Shown in pieces: positions 27,986 to 37,042 of a DNA stretch of 64,000 bases. The stretch is from Maricaulis sp034659015 (lineage in GTDB: Bacteria; Pseudomonadota; Alphaproteobacteria; Caulobacterales; Maricaulaceae). The stretch lies in NCBI GenBank assembly GCA_034659015.1, contig JAYEGL010000002.1, forward strand, positions 248,001 to 312,000, in the 5' to 3' direction. Numbering within the stretch: position 1 is the stretch's first letter; the number at the start of each line of letters is the position of its first letter. Under the pieces are notes generated by a model that made no database searches, was not told the origin of the DNA, and worked only from the letters and a program-made list of their open reading frames with translations. The position numbers and the translations under genes were made by a program.

Positions 27986-29002
27986 ATGCTGATCGTACGT
28001 GCGGCCAGACGGTCGGACACCGACGCCCTTGTGCGTCTGGCCCAGGAAGCGGGCACCGGTTTCACATCTCTCGCTGTGCCGGCGGATGTGCTGGCCGCGC
28101 GGCTGGAGAAGTCGGAAAAGGCCTTCTCCACGCCCGATCCGGGACAGACGGAAGACGCCTACCAGCTCATGCTGGAGGACACCGAGACCGGCCAGGTCGT
28201 CGGCTGTTCGGCGATCAAGGCGATGGTTGGCGTGTCCAAACCCTATTGGGATTTCAAGATCATCACGATCGCCCAGCATTCCACCGAGGCCGATCGCCGC
28301 TTCGACATGGATGCCATGCTGCTGGTCAACGACTTTGCCGGCGCGTCGGAAGTGGGCACGCTCTTCGTCTCGGAGGCCGGGCGCGGCAGCGGGGCCGGGC
28401 GCCTGGTCGCCCAGTCACGCTATCTGATGATCGCCGCCGACCGGCCGCGCTTCGGCGACCGCGTGCTCGCCGAACTGCGCGGCGTGGTGCACGAAGACGG
28501 ATCTTCGCCCTTCTTCGACGCGGTCTCGCGGCCCTTCTTCCGGATGGATTTCGACGATGCGGACCGGCTGTCGGCCTCGACCGACAACCAGTTCATCCTC
28601 GATCTGGGTCCGCAGCACCTGATCTATCTCGACCTTCTGCCCCAGGAGGTGCGCGAGGTGATCGGACGGCCGCATCCGCACGGGGAGGGAGCCTACAACC
28701 TCCTGCTCTGGGAAGGATTCCACTACGACCGCTATGTCGATATTTTCGATGGCGGGCCGCTGGTCTCCACCTGGACGGAGAATATCCGCACCCTGCGCGA
28801 GAGCCGCGAGGTCACCGTGCGCGCGGCGACGACGGCCGGCGGGGTCGATGGCATCCTGTCCACCGACCGCTTCCCCGATTTCCGCACCTGCCGGGCGCAG
28901 GTCGTGGATGACGGCGAAGTGCTCGGCATTTCCTACGAAACCATGCAGGCGCTCGACCTGGCCGAAGGCGATCGCGCCCGTTTCTGGCGACAAAAGAGGT
29001 AA
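27986..29002 (+). CDS. astA: arginine N-succinyltransferase
   Basis: The 338-residue protein transfers succinyl from succinyl-CoA to the alpha-amino group of arginine, the first step of the arginine succinyltransferase pathway. It has the AstA N-terminus (MLIVRAARRSDTDALVRLA), the segment TLFVSEAGRGSGAGRLVAQSRY and the FHYDRYVDIFDGGP region typical of the family, which has a GNAT-like core. It lies 13 bp after the M20 hydrolase and 3 bp before astD, forming a tight operon. Confidence 0.95.
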   Translation: MLIVRAARRSDTDALVRLAQEAGTGFTSLAVPADVLAARLEKSEKAFSTPDPGQTEDAYQLMLEDTETGQVVGCSAIKAMVGVSKPYWDFKIITIAQHSTEADRRFDMDAMLLVNDFAGASEVGTLFVSEAGRGSGAGRLVAQSRYLMIAADRPRFGDRVLAELRGVVHEDGSSPFFDAVSRPFFRMDFDDADRLSASTDNQFILDLGPQHLIYLDLLPQEVREVIGRPHPHGEGAYNLLLWEGFHYDRYVDIFDGGPLVSTWTENIRTLRESREVTVRAATTAGGVDGILSTDRFPDFRTCRAQVVDDGEVLGISYETMQALDLAEGDRARFWRQKR

Positions 29003-29005
29003 CCC

Positions 29006-30454
29006 ATGCTGCTGATCGATGGCGAATGGCGCGACGGTGCCGGTGACGGCTTCAAATCCCTTAACCCGGCCGATGACAGCCCGGTCTGGGACGGCAAGGC
29101 GGCGAGCCCGGCCGATGTCGATGCCGCTTTCGCTGCGGCCCGGGCGGCCTTTCCCGCCTGGGGGCGGGCGCCGATGTCGGAGCGTGTTGCGGTCGTCGAG
29201 CGCTACAAGGCAGAGCTGGAGAATCGCAAGGCGGAGATCGCCGAGCTGATTTCGCGCGAGACCGGCAAGCCGCGCTGGGAAGGCCTGGCCGAGGCCGGCG
29301 CGATGATCGGCAAGATCGATATCTCGCTGGAGGCCTATTCCGACCGCACCGGCGGTTTCCAGACCGAGACCGCCTTCGGTCATGCCCGTCTGGCGCACAA
29401 GCCGCTGGGCGTGATGTTCGTGCTCGGTCCCTACAACTTCCCCGGCCACCTGCCGAACGGCCATATCGTGCCGGCGCTGATTGCCGGCAATACGATCGTG
29501 TTCAAGCCCTCGGAGATCACGCCGGGCGTGGGCCAGGCCATGGTGCGGGCCTGGGAGGCGGCCGGCTTGCCCAAAGGGGTTCTCAACCTGGTCCAGGGTG
29601 CGCGCGAAACGGGCGCCGCCGCGTTCGATCACAAGGAACTCGACGGCGTGCTGTTCACCGGCTCCTGGGGGACGGGCAAGTTCATCCATGAAAAATTCGC
29701 CGGCCGGACGGGCATCCAGCTCGCCCTGGAAATGGGCGGCAACAACCCGCTCGTCGTCTGGGATGCCGACGACGCCGAGGCTGCGGCGCGGATCGCCGTT
29801 CACTCCGCCTATATCACCGCCGGGCAGCGCTGTTCCTGTGCGCGCCGCCTGATCGTGCCGGAGGGCGCGGCGGGCGATGCCGTGATCGAGGCGATCGACC
29901 GGATCGCCGGCGCTCTGACCGTCGGCCGATGGGATGCCGACCCGGAGCCCTTCATCGGACCGCTGGTCTCCGCCCAGGCGGCGCGGGGCGTGCTGGCGGC
30001 CCAGGACGATCTGATCCAGCGCGGCGCCAAGGCGGTGCGCAAGGCGGAGACCGTGAGCGAACTGGGCGAAGCTTTCCTGCGTCCCGGCCTGATCGACGTC
30101 ACCGGCGTGGACGTGCCGGACGAGGAGGTTTTCGGCCCGCTCATCCAGGTCACACGCGTGGCCAGCTTCGACGCGGCCATTGCTGCGGCCAATGATACCG
30201 CCTACGGGCTCTCGGCCGGCCTGGTGTCGGACGACGAGGCGCTGTGGGAGCGTTTCTGGGTCGAGGCGCGCGCGGGTATCGTCAACTGGAACCGGCCGAC
30301 CTGCGGGGCCGCCTCCAACATGCCGTTCGGCGGGCCGGGCCAGTCGGGCAATCTGCGTCCCAGCGCCTACTATGCCGCCGATTATTGCGCCTACCCGGTC
30401 GCCACGCAGGCCGCGCACCGGCCGGAACGCATGCCGGTGAAGGGAGTGGATTGA
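29006..30454 (+). CDS. astD: succinylglutamate-semialdehyde dehydrogenase
   Basis: The 482-residue NAD-dependent aldehyde dehydrogenase oxidises N-succinylglutamate 5-semialdehyde to N-succinylglutamate. Visible family features are FVLGPYNFPGHLPNGHIVPAL near the cofactor site, the catalytic Glu in LALEMGGNNP and the catalytic Cys in TAGQRCSCARR. The AstD identity follows from these motifs and its place between astA and astB. Its stop overlaps the astB start (TGATG). Confidence 0.95.
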   Translation: MLLIDGEWRDGAGDGFKSLNPADDSPVWDGKAASPADVDAAFAAARAAFPAWGRAPMSERVAVVERYKAELENRKAEIAELISRETGKPRWEGLAEAGAMIGKIDISLEAYSDRTGGFQTETAFGHARLAHKPLGVMFVLGPYNFPGHLPNGHIVPALIAGNTIVFKPSEITPGVGQAMVRAWEAAGLPKGVLNLVQGARETGAAAFDHKELDGVLFTGSWGTGKFIHEKFAGRTGIQLALEMGGNNPLVVWDADDAEAAARIAVHSAYITAGQRCSCARRLIVPEGAAGDAVIEAIDRIAGALTVGRWDADPEPFIGPLVSAQAARGVLAAQDDLIQRGAKAVRKAETVSELGEAFLRPGLIDVTGVDVPDEEVFGPLIQVTRVASFDAAIAAANDTAYGLSAGLVSDDEALWERFWVEARAGIVNWNRPTCGAASNMPFGGPGQSGNLRPSAYYAADYCAYPVATQAAHRPERMPVKGVD

Positions 30455-31797
30455 TGGTGCGGGCGGTCGAGGCGAATTTCGACGGGCTGGTCGGTCCGAC
30501 GCACAATTATGGCGGCCTGTCCGAGGGCAATCTGGCGAGTTCGCGCAATGAGGGCCTGGTCTCCTCGCCGCGCCAGGGCGTGCTGGAGGGCCTGGCCAAG
30601 ATGAAACGGCTCGCCGACAGCGGGCTGGTGCAGGGCCTGCTGCCGCCGCACGAGCGCCCCTATCTTCCCTTCCTGCGCCGGGCCGGCTTTTCCGGGTCCG
30701 ACGAGGCGGTGATCGAGGCTGCCTGGAAGACGGCGCCGGGCCTCTTGCGCAAGGCCTGTTCGGCCTCGCCGATGTGGGCGGCCAATGCGGCCACCGTCTC
30801 GCCTTCGGCCGACACGTCGGACGGCCGGCTTCACCTCACACCGGCCAATCTTCTCACCACGCTGCACCGCTCGCTCGAGGGCGAGCAGACGCGCCGGGCC
30901 CTGCAATGGGCCTTTCCCGATGCCGGCCGGTTCGCCGTGCACGACGTGTTGCCCATGCAGCCGGATTTTGCCGACGAGGGGGCCGCCAATCATGTCCGCC
31001 TGTGCGCCGAACAGGGCGGGCCGGGCGTGGAGATTTTCGTTTATGGCCGCGAGGCCGGCGAGGCCTGGAGCGGGAAGTTTCCGGCGCGCCAGACGCTGGA
31101 GGCCTGCCAGGCCGTGGCCCGTTCGCACGGGCTCGACCCCGAGCGCACCGTCTTTCTGCGCCAGTCCACCGACGCCATCGAGGCCGGCGCCTTCCACAAT
31201 GATGTGGTCTGTGTCGGCACGCGCACGACGCTCTTCTTCCACGAGCTTGCCTTTGCCGACAAGGCGGAGGCGCTGGCGCAGATCCGCCGGGCGGCCGAGG
31301 GCCTGTTCGAGCCGGATTTCGTGGAAGTGCCCGATGCCGACGTACCGATCGGCGATGCGGTGACGAGCTATCTGTTCAATTCCCAATTGCTGGAATGGCC
31401 GGGCGAGGATCGTCTCGTCCTGATCGCACCGAAAGAAACCGAGGAAACGGATACGACCAACGCTTATTGCGCGGAACTGACCGGCGGCAACGGCCCGATC
31501 GGCCGGGTGGAATTCGTCGATGTGCGCCAGTCCATGCGCAATGGCGGCGGGCCGGCCTGCCTGCGCCTGCGGGTCGTGCTGAACGATGCAGAGCAGGCTG
31601 CCGTGGCGCCGCAGGCGCTGATGTCCGGCACGCTTTACCGGCAGCTCACGGCCTGGGCGGAACGCCATTACCGCGACCGGCTGGCGCCCAACGACCTCGC
31701 CGATCCGGCATTGTTACGGGAAAGCCGGGAAGCGCTCGATGCGCTGACCGGGATACTCGGCCTGGGCGGTGGCTACTACCCGTTCCAGCGCGGCTGA
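30454..31797 (+). CDS. astB: N-succinylarginine dihydrolase
   Basis: The 447-residue enzyme hydrolyses N-succinylarginine to N-succinylornithine, ammonia and CO2. The N-terminus reads ANFDGLVGPTHNYGGLSEGN and the catalytic Cys lies in NGGGPACLRLRVVLND, both diagnostic for AstB. An open frame extends upstream to 30244 inside astD, but the coupled ATG at 30454 starts the conserved domain. The AST operon here lacks astC (transaminase) and astE (desuccinylase). Confidence 0.95.
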   Translation: MVRAVEANFDGLVGPTHNYGGLSEGNLASSRNEGLVSSPRQGVLEGLAKMKRLADSGLVQGLLPPHERPYLPFLRRAGFSGSDEAVIEAAWKTAPGLLRKACSASPMWAANAATVSPSADTSDGRLHLTPANLLTTLHRSLEGEQTRRALQWAFPDAGRFAVHDVLPMQPDFADEGAANHVRLCAEQGGPGVEIFVYGREAGEAWSGKFPARQTLEACQAVARSHGLDPERTVFLRQSTDAIEAGAFHNDVVCVGTRTTLFFHELAFADKAEALAQIRRAAEGLFEPDFVEVPDADVPIGDAVTSYLFNSQLLEWPGEDRLVLIAPKETEETDTTNAYCAELTGGNGPIGRVEFVDVRQSMRNGGGPACLRLRVVLNDAEQAAVAPQALMSGTLYRQLTAWAERHYRDRLAPNDLADPALLRESREALDALTGILGLGGGYYPFQRG

Positions 31798-31896
31798 ATG
31801 TGTCTTAACCCTGATAGCGCGCGATCGGGCTTGCCCACTATCCAAACGCGAAAATCATGATAATTTGCGCGCGTTCGCGGGTTGGGGAGGCATGTT

Positions 31897-32346
31897 TTGA
31901 GTGAGTACGAGACTGTTTGCGTCATCCTCGTGGATGACGATCCCGACGAGCACTTCCTGTTCCGCGCGGATCTGGAGGACGCCGGTGTGCGCTTCGATTT
32001 CGAGGCCTTCACGCGGCCGGAGGACGCTCTCGACCACCTCAATTCGGCACCCAGGCAACCGGTTGTCGTCTTCACCGACCTGTCCCTGGCCGGTGGCGAT
32101 GCGCTTGATTTCATCGGGGCGGTCCAGCCGCTTCTGGGCGGCGGTGCGGTGGGGGTCTATTCCGGCGCCCGCAATCCGGAAATGGAAGCCAAGTGCCGCA
32201 AGGCCGGGTCGAGCTTCTACATGGTCAAGCCCGTCACGCGCGAAGCCTTTGAGGTCATGATCGCCGAGATCGGAACGGTCCGCCTGGCCGAGGACAGCAC
32301 GACCGGCCATCTTCACCTGGTGGCAGCCGACAGCGCGGCAGCCTAG
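31897..32346 (+). CDS. stand-alone response regulator receiver domain
   Basis: The 149-residue protein is a single REC domain with no output domain. It has an acidic pocket (VDDDPDEHF, residues 12-20), phospho-acceptor D61 in VVFTDLSLAGG, and conserved Lys111 in FYMVKPVT. The start is TTG 31897, six bases after GGGGAGG; an upstream TTG lacks a ribosome site. Such proteins act as phosphorelay intermediates or by binding partners (CheY/DivK/CpdR style). Convergent with phhA; no kinase gene is adjacent. Confidence 0.88.
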   Translation: MSEYETVCVILVDDDPDEHFLFRADLEDAGVRFDFEAFTRPEDALDHLNSAPRQPVVVFTDLSLAGGDALDFIGAVQPLLGGGAVGVYSGARNPEMEAKCRKAGSSFYMVKPVTREAFEVMIAEIGTVRLAEDSTTGHLHLVAADSAAA

Positions 32347-33224
32347 ACCGCCTCGGCCCTGGCCGTCAGCCCGCCCGCCCGCGCGTATTCCTGCGTCCCC
32401 TTGGTATAGACCCGGTCGCTCTCGATCGTGTCCGCGGGGGACAGCTCGTCCATCTGCGGCAGTTTCTCGTAGATCGGCGCGAAGTCCCTGTAGGTCGCTT
32501 CCATCAGCTCGTCATAGCTGTCGATCACGAAATAGGTCTGCTGGAAGTCGTCATAGCGGTAGTCGGTGCGCATGATGCGTTCCAGATCGAAATGGATCCG
32601 GTTGGGCGAGCGCGCCTCCAGGCAGAAAACGGATTCGGCGCTGGAGGAGACGATACCGGCGCCGTAGATGCGGCGGCCTTCCGGCGTGTTGATGAGGCCG
32701 AACTCCACCGTATACCAGTAGAGCCGCGCCATGTGCTTGATGGCGTCGAATTCCAGCGAGCGCAGCCCGCCTTCGCCATAGGCCTGCATGTAGTCGGCAA
32801 AGACCGGCTGGGTGAGCAGCGGGACGTGGCCGAACACGTCGTGGAAGATGTCCGGCTCGGGCAGGTAGTCCAGCTTTTCCCCGTCGCGGATGAAACGTCC
32901 GGACACGAAGCGGCGATTGGCCAGGTGTTCGTAGAAGTCCTTCTCCGGGATCAGGCCGGGTACGGTCACGACGGTCCAGCCGGTGAGCTTTTCCAGTTTC
33001 TCGTTGACGCGGCGGAAGTCGGGAATGCCGCCCTCGTTGAGATTGAGCAGGTCCAGCCCGCGGAAATGCTCGGGCGCGGCGCGGCCCTTGAGCACTTTCA
33101 TTTGGCGCTCGTAGAGCGTCGACCAGATGGCGTGCTCCTCGCGCGTGTAGCGATCCCACTTCTGGTCGATGGTAAAGTCGGCGGCGGGGGTCTGCTCCGC
33201 CACGATCGGGTCATTCACAGGCAT
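32343..33224 (-). CDS. phhA: phenylalanine 4-monooxygenase
   Basis: The 293-residue pterin-dependent, non-haem-iron enzyme hydroxylates phenylalanine to tyrosine. The iron triad is His128 and His133 (DIFHDVFGHVPLL) and Glu174 (RLYWYTVEFGLI), and the pterin site is in GLIPEKDFYEHLANRRF. The length matches single-domain bacterial PhhA. The gene starts 9 bp from a 42-bp dyad that overlaps a good sigma-70-type promoter. Its 3' end overlaps the stop region of the convergent receiver gene. Confidence 0.96.
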   Translation of the reverse strand: MPVNDPIVAEQTPAADFTIDQKWDRYTREEHAIWSTLYERQMKVLKGRAAPEHFRGLDLLNLNEGGIPDFRRVNEKLEKLTGWTVVTVPGLIPEKDFYEHLANRRFVSGRFIRDGEKLDYLPEPDIFHDVFGHVPLLTQPVFADYMQAYGEGGLRSLEFDAIKHMARLYWYTVEFGLINTPEGRRIYGAGIVSSSAESVFCLEARSPNRIHFDLERIMRTDYRYDDFQQTYFVIDSYDELMEATYRDFAPIYEKLPQMDELSPADTIESDRVYTKGTQEYARAGGLTARAEAV

Positions 33225-33233
33225 GACGGGTCA

Positions 33234-33292
33234 CCGGCGTATAACTAGTTTCATTTGTAACTAAATATACGCCGGATCGCCGGATGATCCAA
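33234..33292 (-). promoter_or_regulatory. phhA promoter overlapped by a 42-bp operator-like dyad
   Basis: On the minus strand TTGGAT (33292-33287) and TATATT (33269-33264) are separated by 17 nt, a good -35/-10 pair. The dyad spans 33234-33275. Its outer arms CCGGCGTAT/ATACGCCGG are perfect (9 bp), its inner arms TAGTT/AACTA are perfect, and both share the same centre at 33254.5. It covers the -10 box and the predicted start site near 33257. This is the geometry of a repressor or Lrp/AsnC- or PhhR-type site controlling phhA. The mRNA could also fold into a hairpin just before the start codon. Confidence 0.65.
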
Positions 33293-33319
33293 GGGGGTGC
33301 GCGCACGCGTGGACCGGAA

Positions 33320-33354
33320 CAAAAAAAGGCTGCCCGGCCTCAGGCCGGGCAGCC
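33320..33354 (-). terminator. strong intrinsic terminator of the crystallin-like gene
   Basis: GGCTGCCCGGC (33328-33338) pairs perfectly with GCCGGGCAGCC (33344-33354). On the minus strand it is followed by a run of seven T (33327-33321). It isolates the upstream minus-strand gene from phhA. Confidence 0.93.
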
Positions 33355-33383
33355 CCATGTCATGCGTGTCCGCGGGCGGTGGC

Positions 33384-34625
33384 TCAGTAGTCGAGCCTGC
33401 GGACCGAGGAGATCTCGCGATTGAGCAGGTGGAGATTGTCGACCTCGCCGGACACTTCCTCGCAGCGGCCGCGGAAATCGGCATGTTCGCAGACCAGCCA
33501 GCGGTCATAGCCGCGCACTTCCAGGCTTAGCGCCCGGTCGTTGAAGTCGACGTGCTGCAGATTGGCGATCTCGCGGTCGATCCGCACGGACCGGCCCATC
33601 TGGCTGAACTGCTCGTACAGGATGATCTCGCCGCCGCGATCCCATCCGCCGCCCGGGTGGCCGCCATTGTTCCAGCCGCCGCCGGGACGGCCATAGCCGT
33701 CATCGATCCGGCGCAGCGAGGTGATCTCGTTGCGCATGCCGTAGCGGCCCAGATCGGGGATCTCGCCCTGGACACGCTCGCAGCGTCCGCCCAGATCGTC
33801 ATGCTCGCAGATCACCCAGACCTCGCCGCGGGCGACGACCAGGCTGTCGGTGCGGTCGTTGAAGCCCAGCTCGCTGAGATTGCCGACATCCCAGCCGATA
33901 TCGACGCGCTGGCCGGTGAAGTTCGGCCCGTCATAGAGATAGACGCCGCCGCGCGGGCGATTGTCGCTGCCCGGGCGCCCCGGACGGCCCCAGCCGGGAT
34001 GGCCCGGACGGCTGCCGTAATCCGGTTCGACCGAGGAGATCTGTGCGGCCATGCCGCCGCCGATCGAGGGGATGTCGCCATCGACCTCCATGCAGGCGCC
34101 GTCGAAATTGGCGTGCTGGCAGACGCGCCAGGCGCGGCGGCCGGAATGCCGGATCGAGCGGGCCTCGTCGTTGAAGCCGAGCCGTTCCAGATTGTCGACC
34201 GTGTCGGTGATCGTCACCGAGCGACCGGTATAGTTATAGCCGGAATACAGCGTCAGCGAGCTGCCGCGGCCGCCGGGGCCGGGTCTTCCGGGATCGGGGC
34301 GGCCGATATAGGCCGGACGCACCGAGGTGATCTGGTTGTCCATCCGGCCCAGCGCGGGCTGGTCGTTGCGATGGGTTTCGCAGGTGCCGTTGTAATCGTC
34401 GTGCTGGCAGACCTCCCATTCCCCGGAAACGATCCGGAAGGAGGAGGTGCGGTCGTTGAAATTGCGGCTGGACAGGTTGCGGTCGGATCCGCGCACGCGG
34501 ATTTCCTGGCCGGTATAGTTCGGGCCGTCATACAGGATGATTTCCTGCGCCTGGGCCGGCGCCGCGGCGGGCAGCCATCCGGCCAGCAGCAGGGCCGCGC
34601 CGATCGAGGCCGTGCGAATGGACAT
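33384..34625 (-). CDS. exported protein with four beta/gamma-crystallin domains
   Basis: The 413-residue protein has a signal peptide (residues 1-27) and four beta/gamma-crystallin-type domains at about 28-108, 124-204, 228-310 and 333-413. Each contains a YDGPNYTGQ-like Greek-key start, a FNDRTSSxR-like motif and a VCQHDDYNGxCE motif. Gly/Pro/Arg-rich linkers join them. Two Cys per domain recur at equivalent places. Microbial members often bind Ca2+ through N/D-N/D-X-X-S/T-S sites, and NDRTSS in domain 1 fits that. It is probably periplasmic or extracellular; the partner is unknown. Confidence 0.88.
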   Translation of the reverse strand: MSIRTASIGAALLLAGWLPAAAPAQAQEIILYDGPNYTGQEIRVRGSDRNLSSRNFNDRTSSFRIVSGEWEVCQHDDYNGTCETHRNDQPALGRMDNQITSVRPAYIGRPDPGRPGPGGRGSSLTLYSGYNYTGRSVTITDTVDNLERLGFNDEARSIRHSGRRAWRVCQHANFDGACMEVDGDIPSIGGGMAAQISSVEPDYGSRPGHPGWGRPGRPGSDNRPRGGVYLYDGPNFTGQRVDIGWDVGNLSELGFNDRTDSLVVARGEVWVICEHDDLGGRCERVQGEIPDLGRYGMRNEITSLRRIDDGYGRPGGGWNNGGHPGGGWDRGGEIILYEQFSQMGRSVRIDREIANLQHVDFNDRALSLEVRGYDRWLVCEHADFRGRCEEVSGEVDNLHLLNREISSVRRLDY

Positions 34626-34799
34626 GGTTTTTCTCCCTCATTTCCAATGCGGTTCCGGGGGAGACCCTGCCACGGTGCGGGTGAACCGCGCCGAAGCGGC
34701 AGGTTCATGCACTGTTCATGGCCGGGCCCGGAGGACCGCACCCCTCGGCGCAGATCTATGGCCGATAGCGGCGCCAACCGCAATGTCTGCCCGTATCGG

Positions 34800-36911
34800 C
34801 TAGTTCGGACCGTCCTCATTGTCCTCGCTGGACTGCGAGCTGCGCCGCTGGTTGAACAGGCCGCGCAGCAATTGCTCGGCCGGGTCGGCCTCGTCCTCGT
34901 TTTCGCTGCCCTCGGCGTCCTCGTCGCTTCCGCCCAGGCCGATCGCATCGAGCAGGGCATCGCGGGCCGCATCCTCGGGCGACTGGTCGCTGTCGCCGCC
35001 CAGCGCATTGCTCAGCGCACCCTGCAGCAGGGCGCGGGTGACGGCCTCGGTATCGACGCCATAGCGCACGGAATTGAAATCGCCGCGGAAGCGGATCGGC
35101 ACGGTGATGCCGGCCAGGTCCGTCGACCCGCCCTGACCCTCGATCGAGGCTACGGCGCGCGGGCGCAGGCGATAGTCCAGCGTCTGGCTGGGCAGGTCGA
35201 CCCAGCCGGTGCCTTCCACGCGCAGGAGCGGGGAGAGCATCAGAAGATCGGAATTGGTCAGCCGGCCATTACTGACCGTGAAGGTGCCGCCCAGGCTGGT
35301 GAAATCCGTCGCCTGGCGCTCGCCGACACTGGCCTGTTCGCTGTCCTCTTCGCTGGCTTCGGATTCGGCCGCTTCCGCGCCGCCGGCGCGGTCCAGGAAG
35401 CCGGACACGTTGCGGATCGTCTGGGCGATATTGATGCCGACAATGGCGCCGTCGGCAAAGTTGAAGTCGCCATTGCCGTCCAGATTGCGGATCATCGCCG
35501 CCTGGCTGCTGCCGGACGTGGTCAGCGCCATCGTCATGGCGCCGGTGCCGGCCAGCCGGTCGAAGCCGGCGGCGGCGTCCAGGAAGGGCTGGGCGTCCAG
35601 CCCGTCCAGGCTGGCATCGAGCGAGAAGGAGGGCGTCGCCGTGCGCGCATTGGCCACGACCGTGACATTGCCCTGGCCCTCATAGAGCGAGATCCGCTCC
35701 AGCGTCGCCTGCAGGCGGCGATTGGCGATGGCGGCGTTGAGCGCCGCATCGGTGATCTCGATATCGCGAACCAGCAGCCGGTCGACGGTGAGGTCGAGAT
35801 CGGCATCGACCAGGCCCAGCCCGGCGAAATCGATCGGCGCCTCGCTCCAGGGCGGGATGCCGCCGCCGGACGCGGCGCTCTCGGTCGGCGCGGCGGGCAG
35901 GTAGGGGTTCACGTCCAGCTCGCCCAGATCCAGACGGCCGGTCAGGCGCGGCCGCGATCCGGTGAGGTCGGCGGTCAGATTGCCCGACCCGCGGATCGCG
36001 TCGAGGCGGATGGATTGCGCCGTCAGGCCGATGCGGCCGGGATCGCCGGCGATCCGGCCCCGGGCGGCGAAACGTTCCAGATTGCCCCCCGGCGGCAGCG
36101 GGCTGCCGGCAAAGGCGGCCAGCGCGCGGATGGAGGGGATGTCGGCGGAAAAGTCGCCGTCGAACTCGATATCCTCGGAAGCCGGGATCTCGCCGTCGAA
36201 ACTGACATCCACCAGATTGCCGCCCAGCGACAGGGTGAGCGGGGTGGCGCGGCCCTCGAAGAAGTCGCGGATCGAGCCCAGCTCGGCCTCGAATGTCATC
36301 GCCTCGCCATCGGCCGAGAGCGCGCCGTCGATCGCCGTGGGGGCGTCCAGCGAGGGCAGGGCGATGGCCAGGTCCAGACCGGTGATCTGCCGGCTCTGGT
36401 TGCCGTCGGAATAGAAGATGGCGGCATTCTCGATACGCACATCGCCGAAGGAGGCGTCGATCGGCAGGGCGCCGGGCTGGCGCACGAAACCGTCCCCGGA
36501 CGGGGATGGCGCGGGCGCGGCGTCCGGATCGGCGAATGTCCAGTTATTGCCGCCGCGGCGCTGTTCCAGCCGGATCACCGGGTCGACCAGCACAAACTCG
36601 GTGATCTCCACGCGGCGCGAGATCAGCGGGACGAGTTCCACCCCGACCCGCATCTCGCCCATCTGCGCGAAAGGCTCGGCGGAAAAACCCTCCGCATTGG
36701 CGATGGTGACGTCGCGCGCGACGACCTGCACGCGGGGCAGGAGGGTAAAGCCGACCTGGCCGCCCAGCGAGACCTCGCGGTTGAGCGCGTCGCTGGCGGC
36801 CGTTTCCACCCGGTCGCGATAGGCCGAGGCGGGAATGACCGCGGGCAGGATGAAGGCGGCGGCGACCAGGATGCCGACGAGGACGAGAAGGACGAGACCG
36901 AGACGTTTCAT
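34800..36911 (-). CDS. AsmA family protein
   Basis: The 703-residue protein has one N-terminal membrane anchor (MKRLGLVLLVLVGILVAAAFIL). A long beta-rich periplasmic region follows, with the AsmA N-terminal motif (ASDALNREVSLGGQVGFTLLPRVQV) and the C-terminal AsmA_2 segment (NLDGNGDFNFADGAIVGINIAQ). It ends in an acidic tail. Relatives bridge inner and outer membranes and are linked to lipid transport and outer-membrane assembly. The ATG at 36911 starts the anchor; an upstream frame to 36947 adds no conserved sequence. It is divergent from the M48 peptidase gene. Confidence 0.9.
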   Translation of the reverse strand: MKRLGLVLLVLVGILVAAAFILPAVIPASAYRDRVETAASDALNREVSLGGQVGFTLLPRVQVVARDVTIANAEGFSAEPFAQMGEMRVGVELVPLISRRVEITEFVLVDPVIRLEQRRGGNNWTFADPDAAPAPSPSGDGFVRQPGALPIDASFGDVRIENAAIFYSDGNQSRQITGLDLAIALPSLDAPTAIDGALSADGEAMTFEAELGSIRDFFEGRATPLTLSLGGNLVDVSFDGEIPASEDIEFDGDFSADIPSIRALAAFAGSPLPPGGNLERFAARGRIAGDPGRIGLTAQSIRLDAIRGSGNLTADLTGSRPRLTGRLDLGELDVNPYLPAAPTESAASGGGIPPWSEAPIDFAGLGLVDADLDLTVDRLLVRDIEITDAALNAAIANRRLQATLERISLYEGQGNVTVVANARTATPSFSLDASLDGLDAQPFLDAAAGFDRLAGTGAMTMALTTSGSSQAAMIRNLDGNGDFNFADGAIVGINIAQTIRNVSGFLDRAGGAEAAESEASEEDSEQASVGERQATDFTSLGGTFTVSNGRLTNSDLLMLSPLLRVEGTGWVDLPSQTLDYRLRPRAVASIEGQGGSTDLAGITVPIRFRGDFNSVRYGVDTEAVTRALLQGALSNALGGDSDQSPEDAARDALLDAIGLGGSDEDAEGSENEDEADPAEQLLRGLFNQRRSSQSSEDNEDGPN

Positions 36912-37042
36912 GGGTTTGCTGGCTCCGGGTGCGGAATTTGATCGCACACTAGCACCGTCTTTCGTCGCTTTATTGGCAAGACGGGCGGGCGCGTGTGCGT
37001 TAATCTAAACGCGATTGTGTCGGAAAACCAAAGGGGAAGGGT

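Noticed and set aside
33552..36941. Very long plus-strand open frame opposite the crystallin and AsmA genes
   Set aside because: Antisense shadow of two well-supported minus-strand genes, with no start signal or domain motifs.
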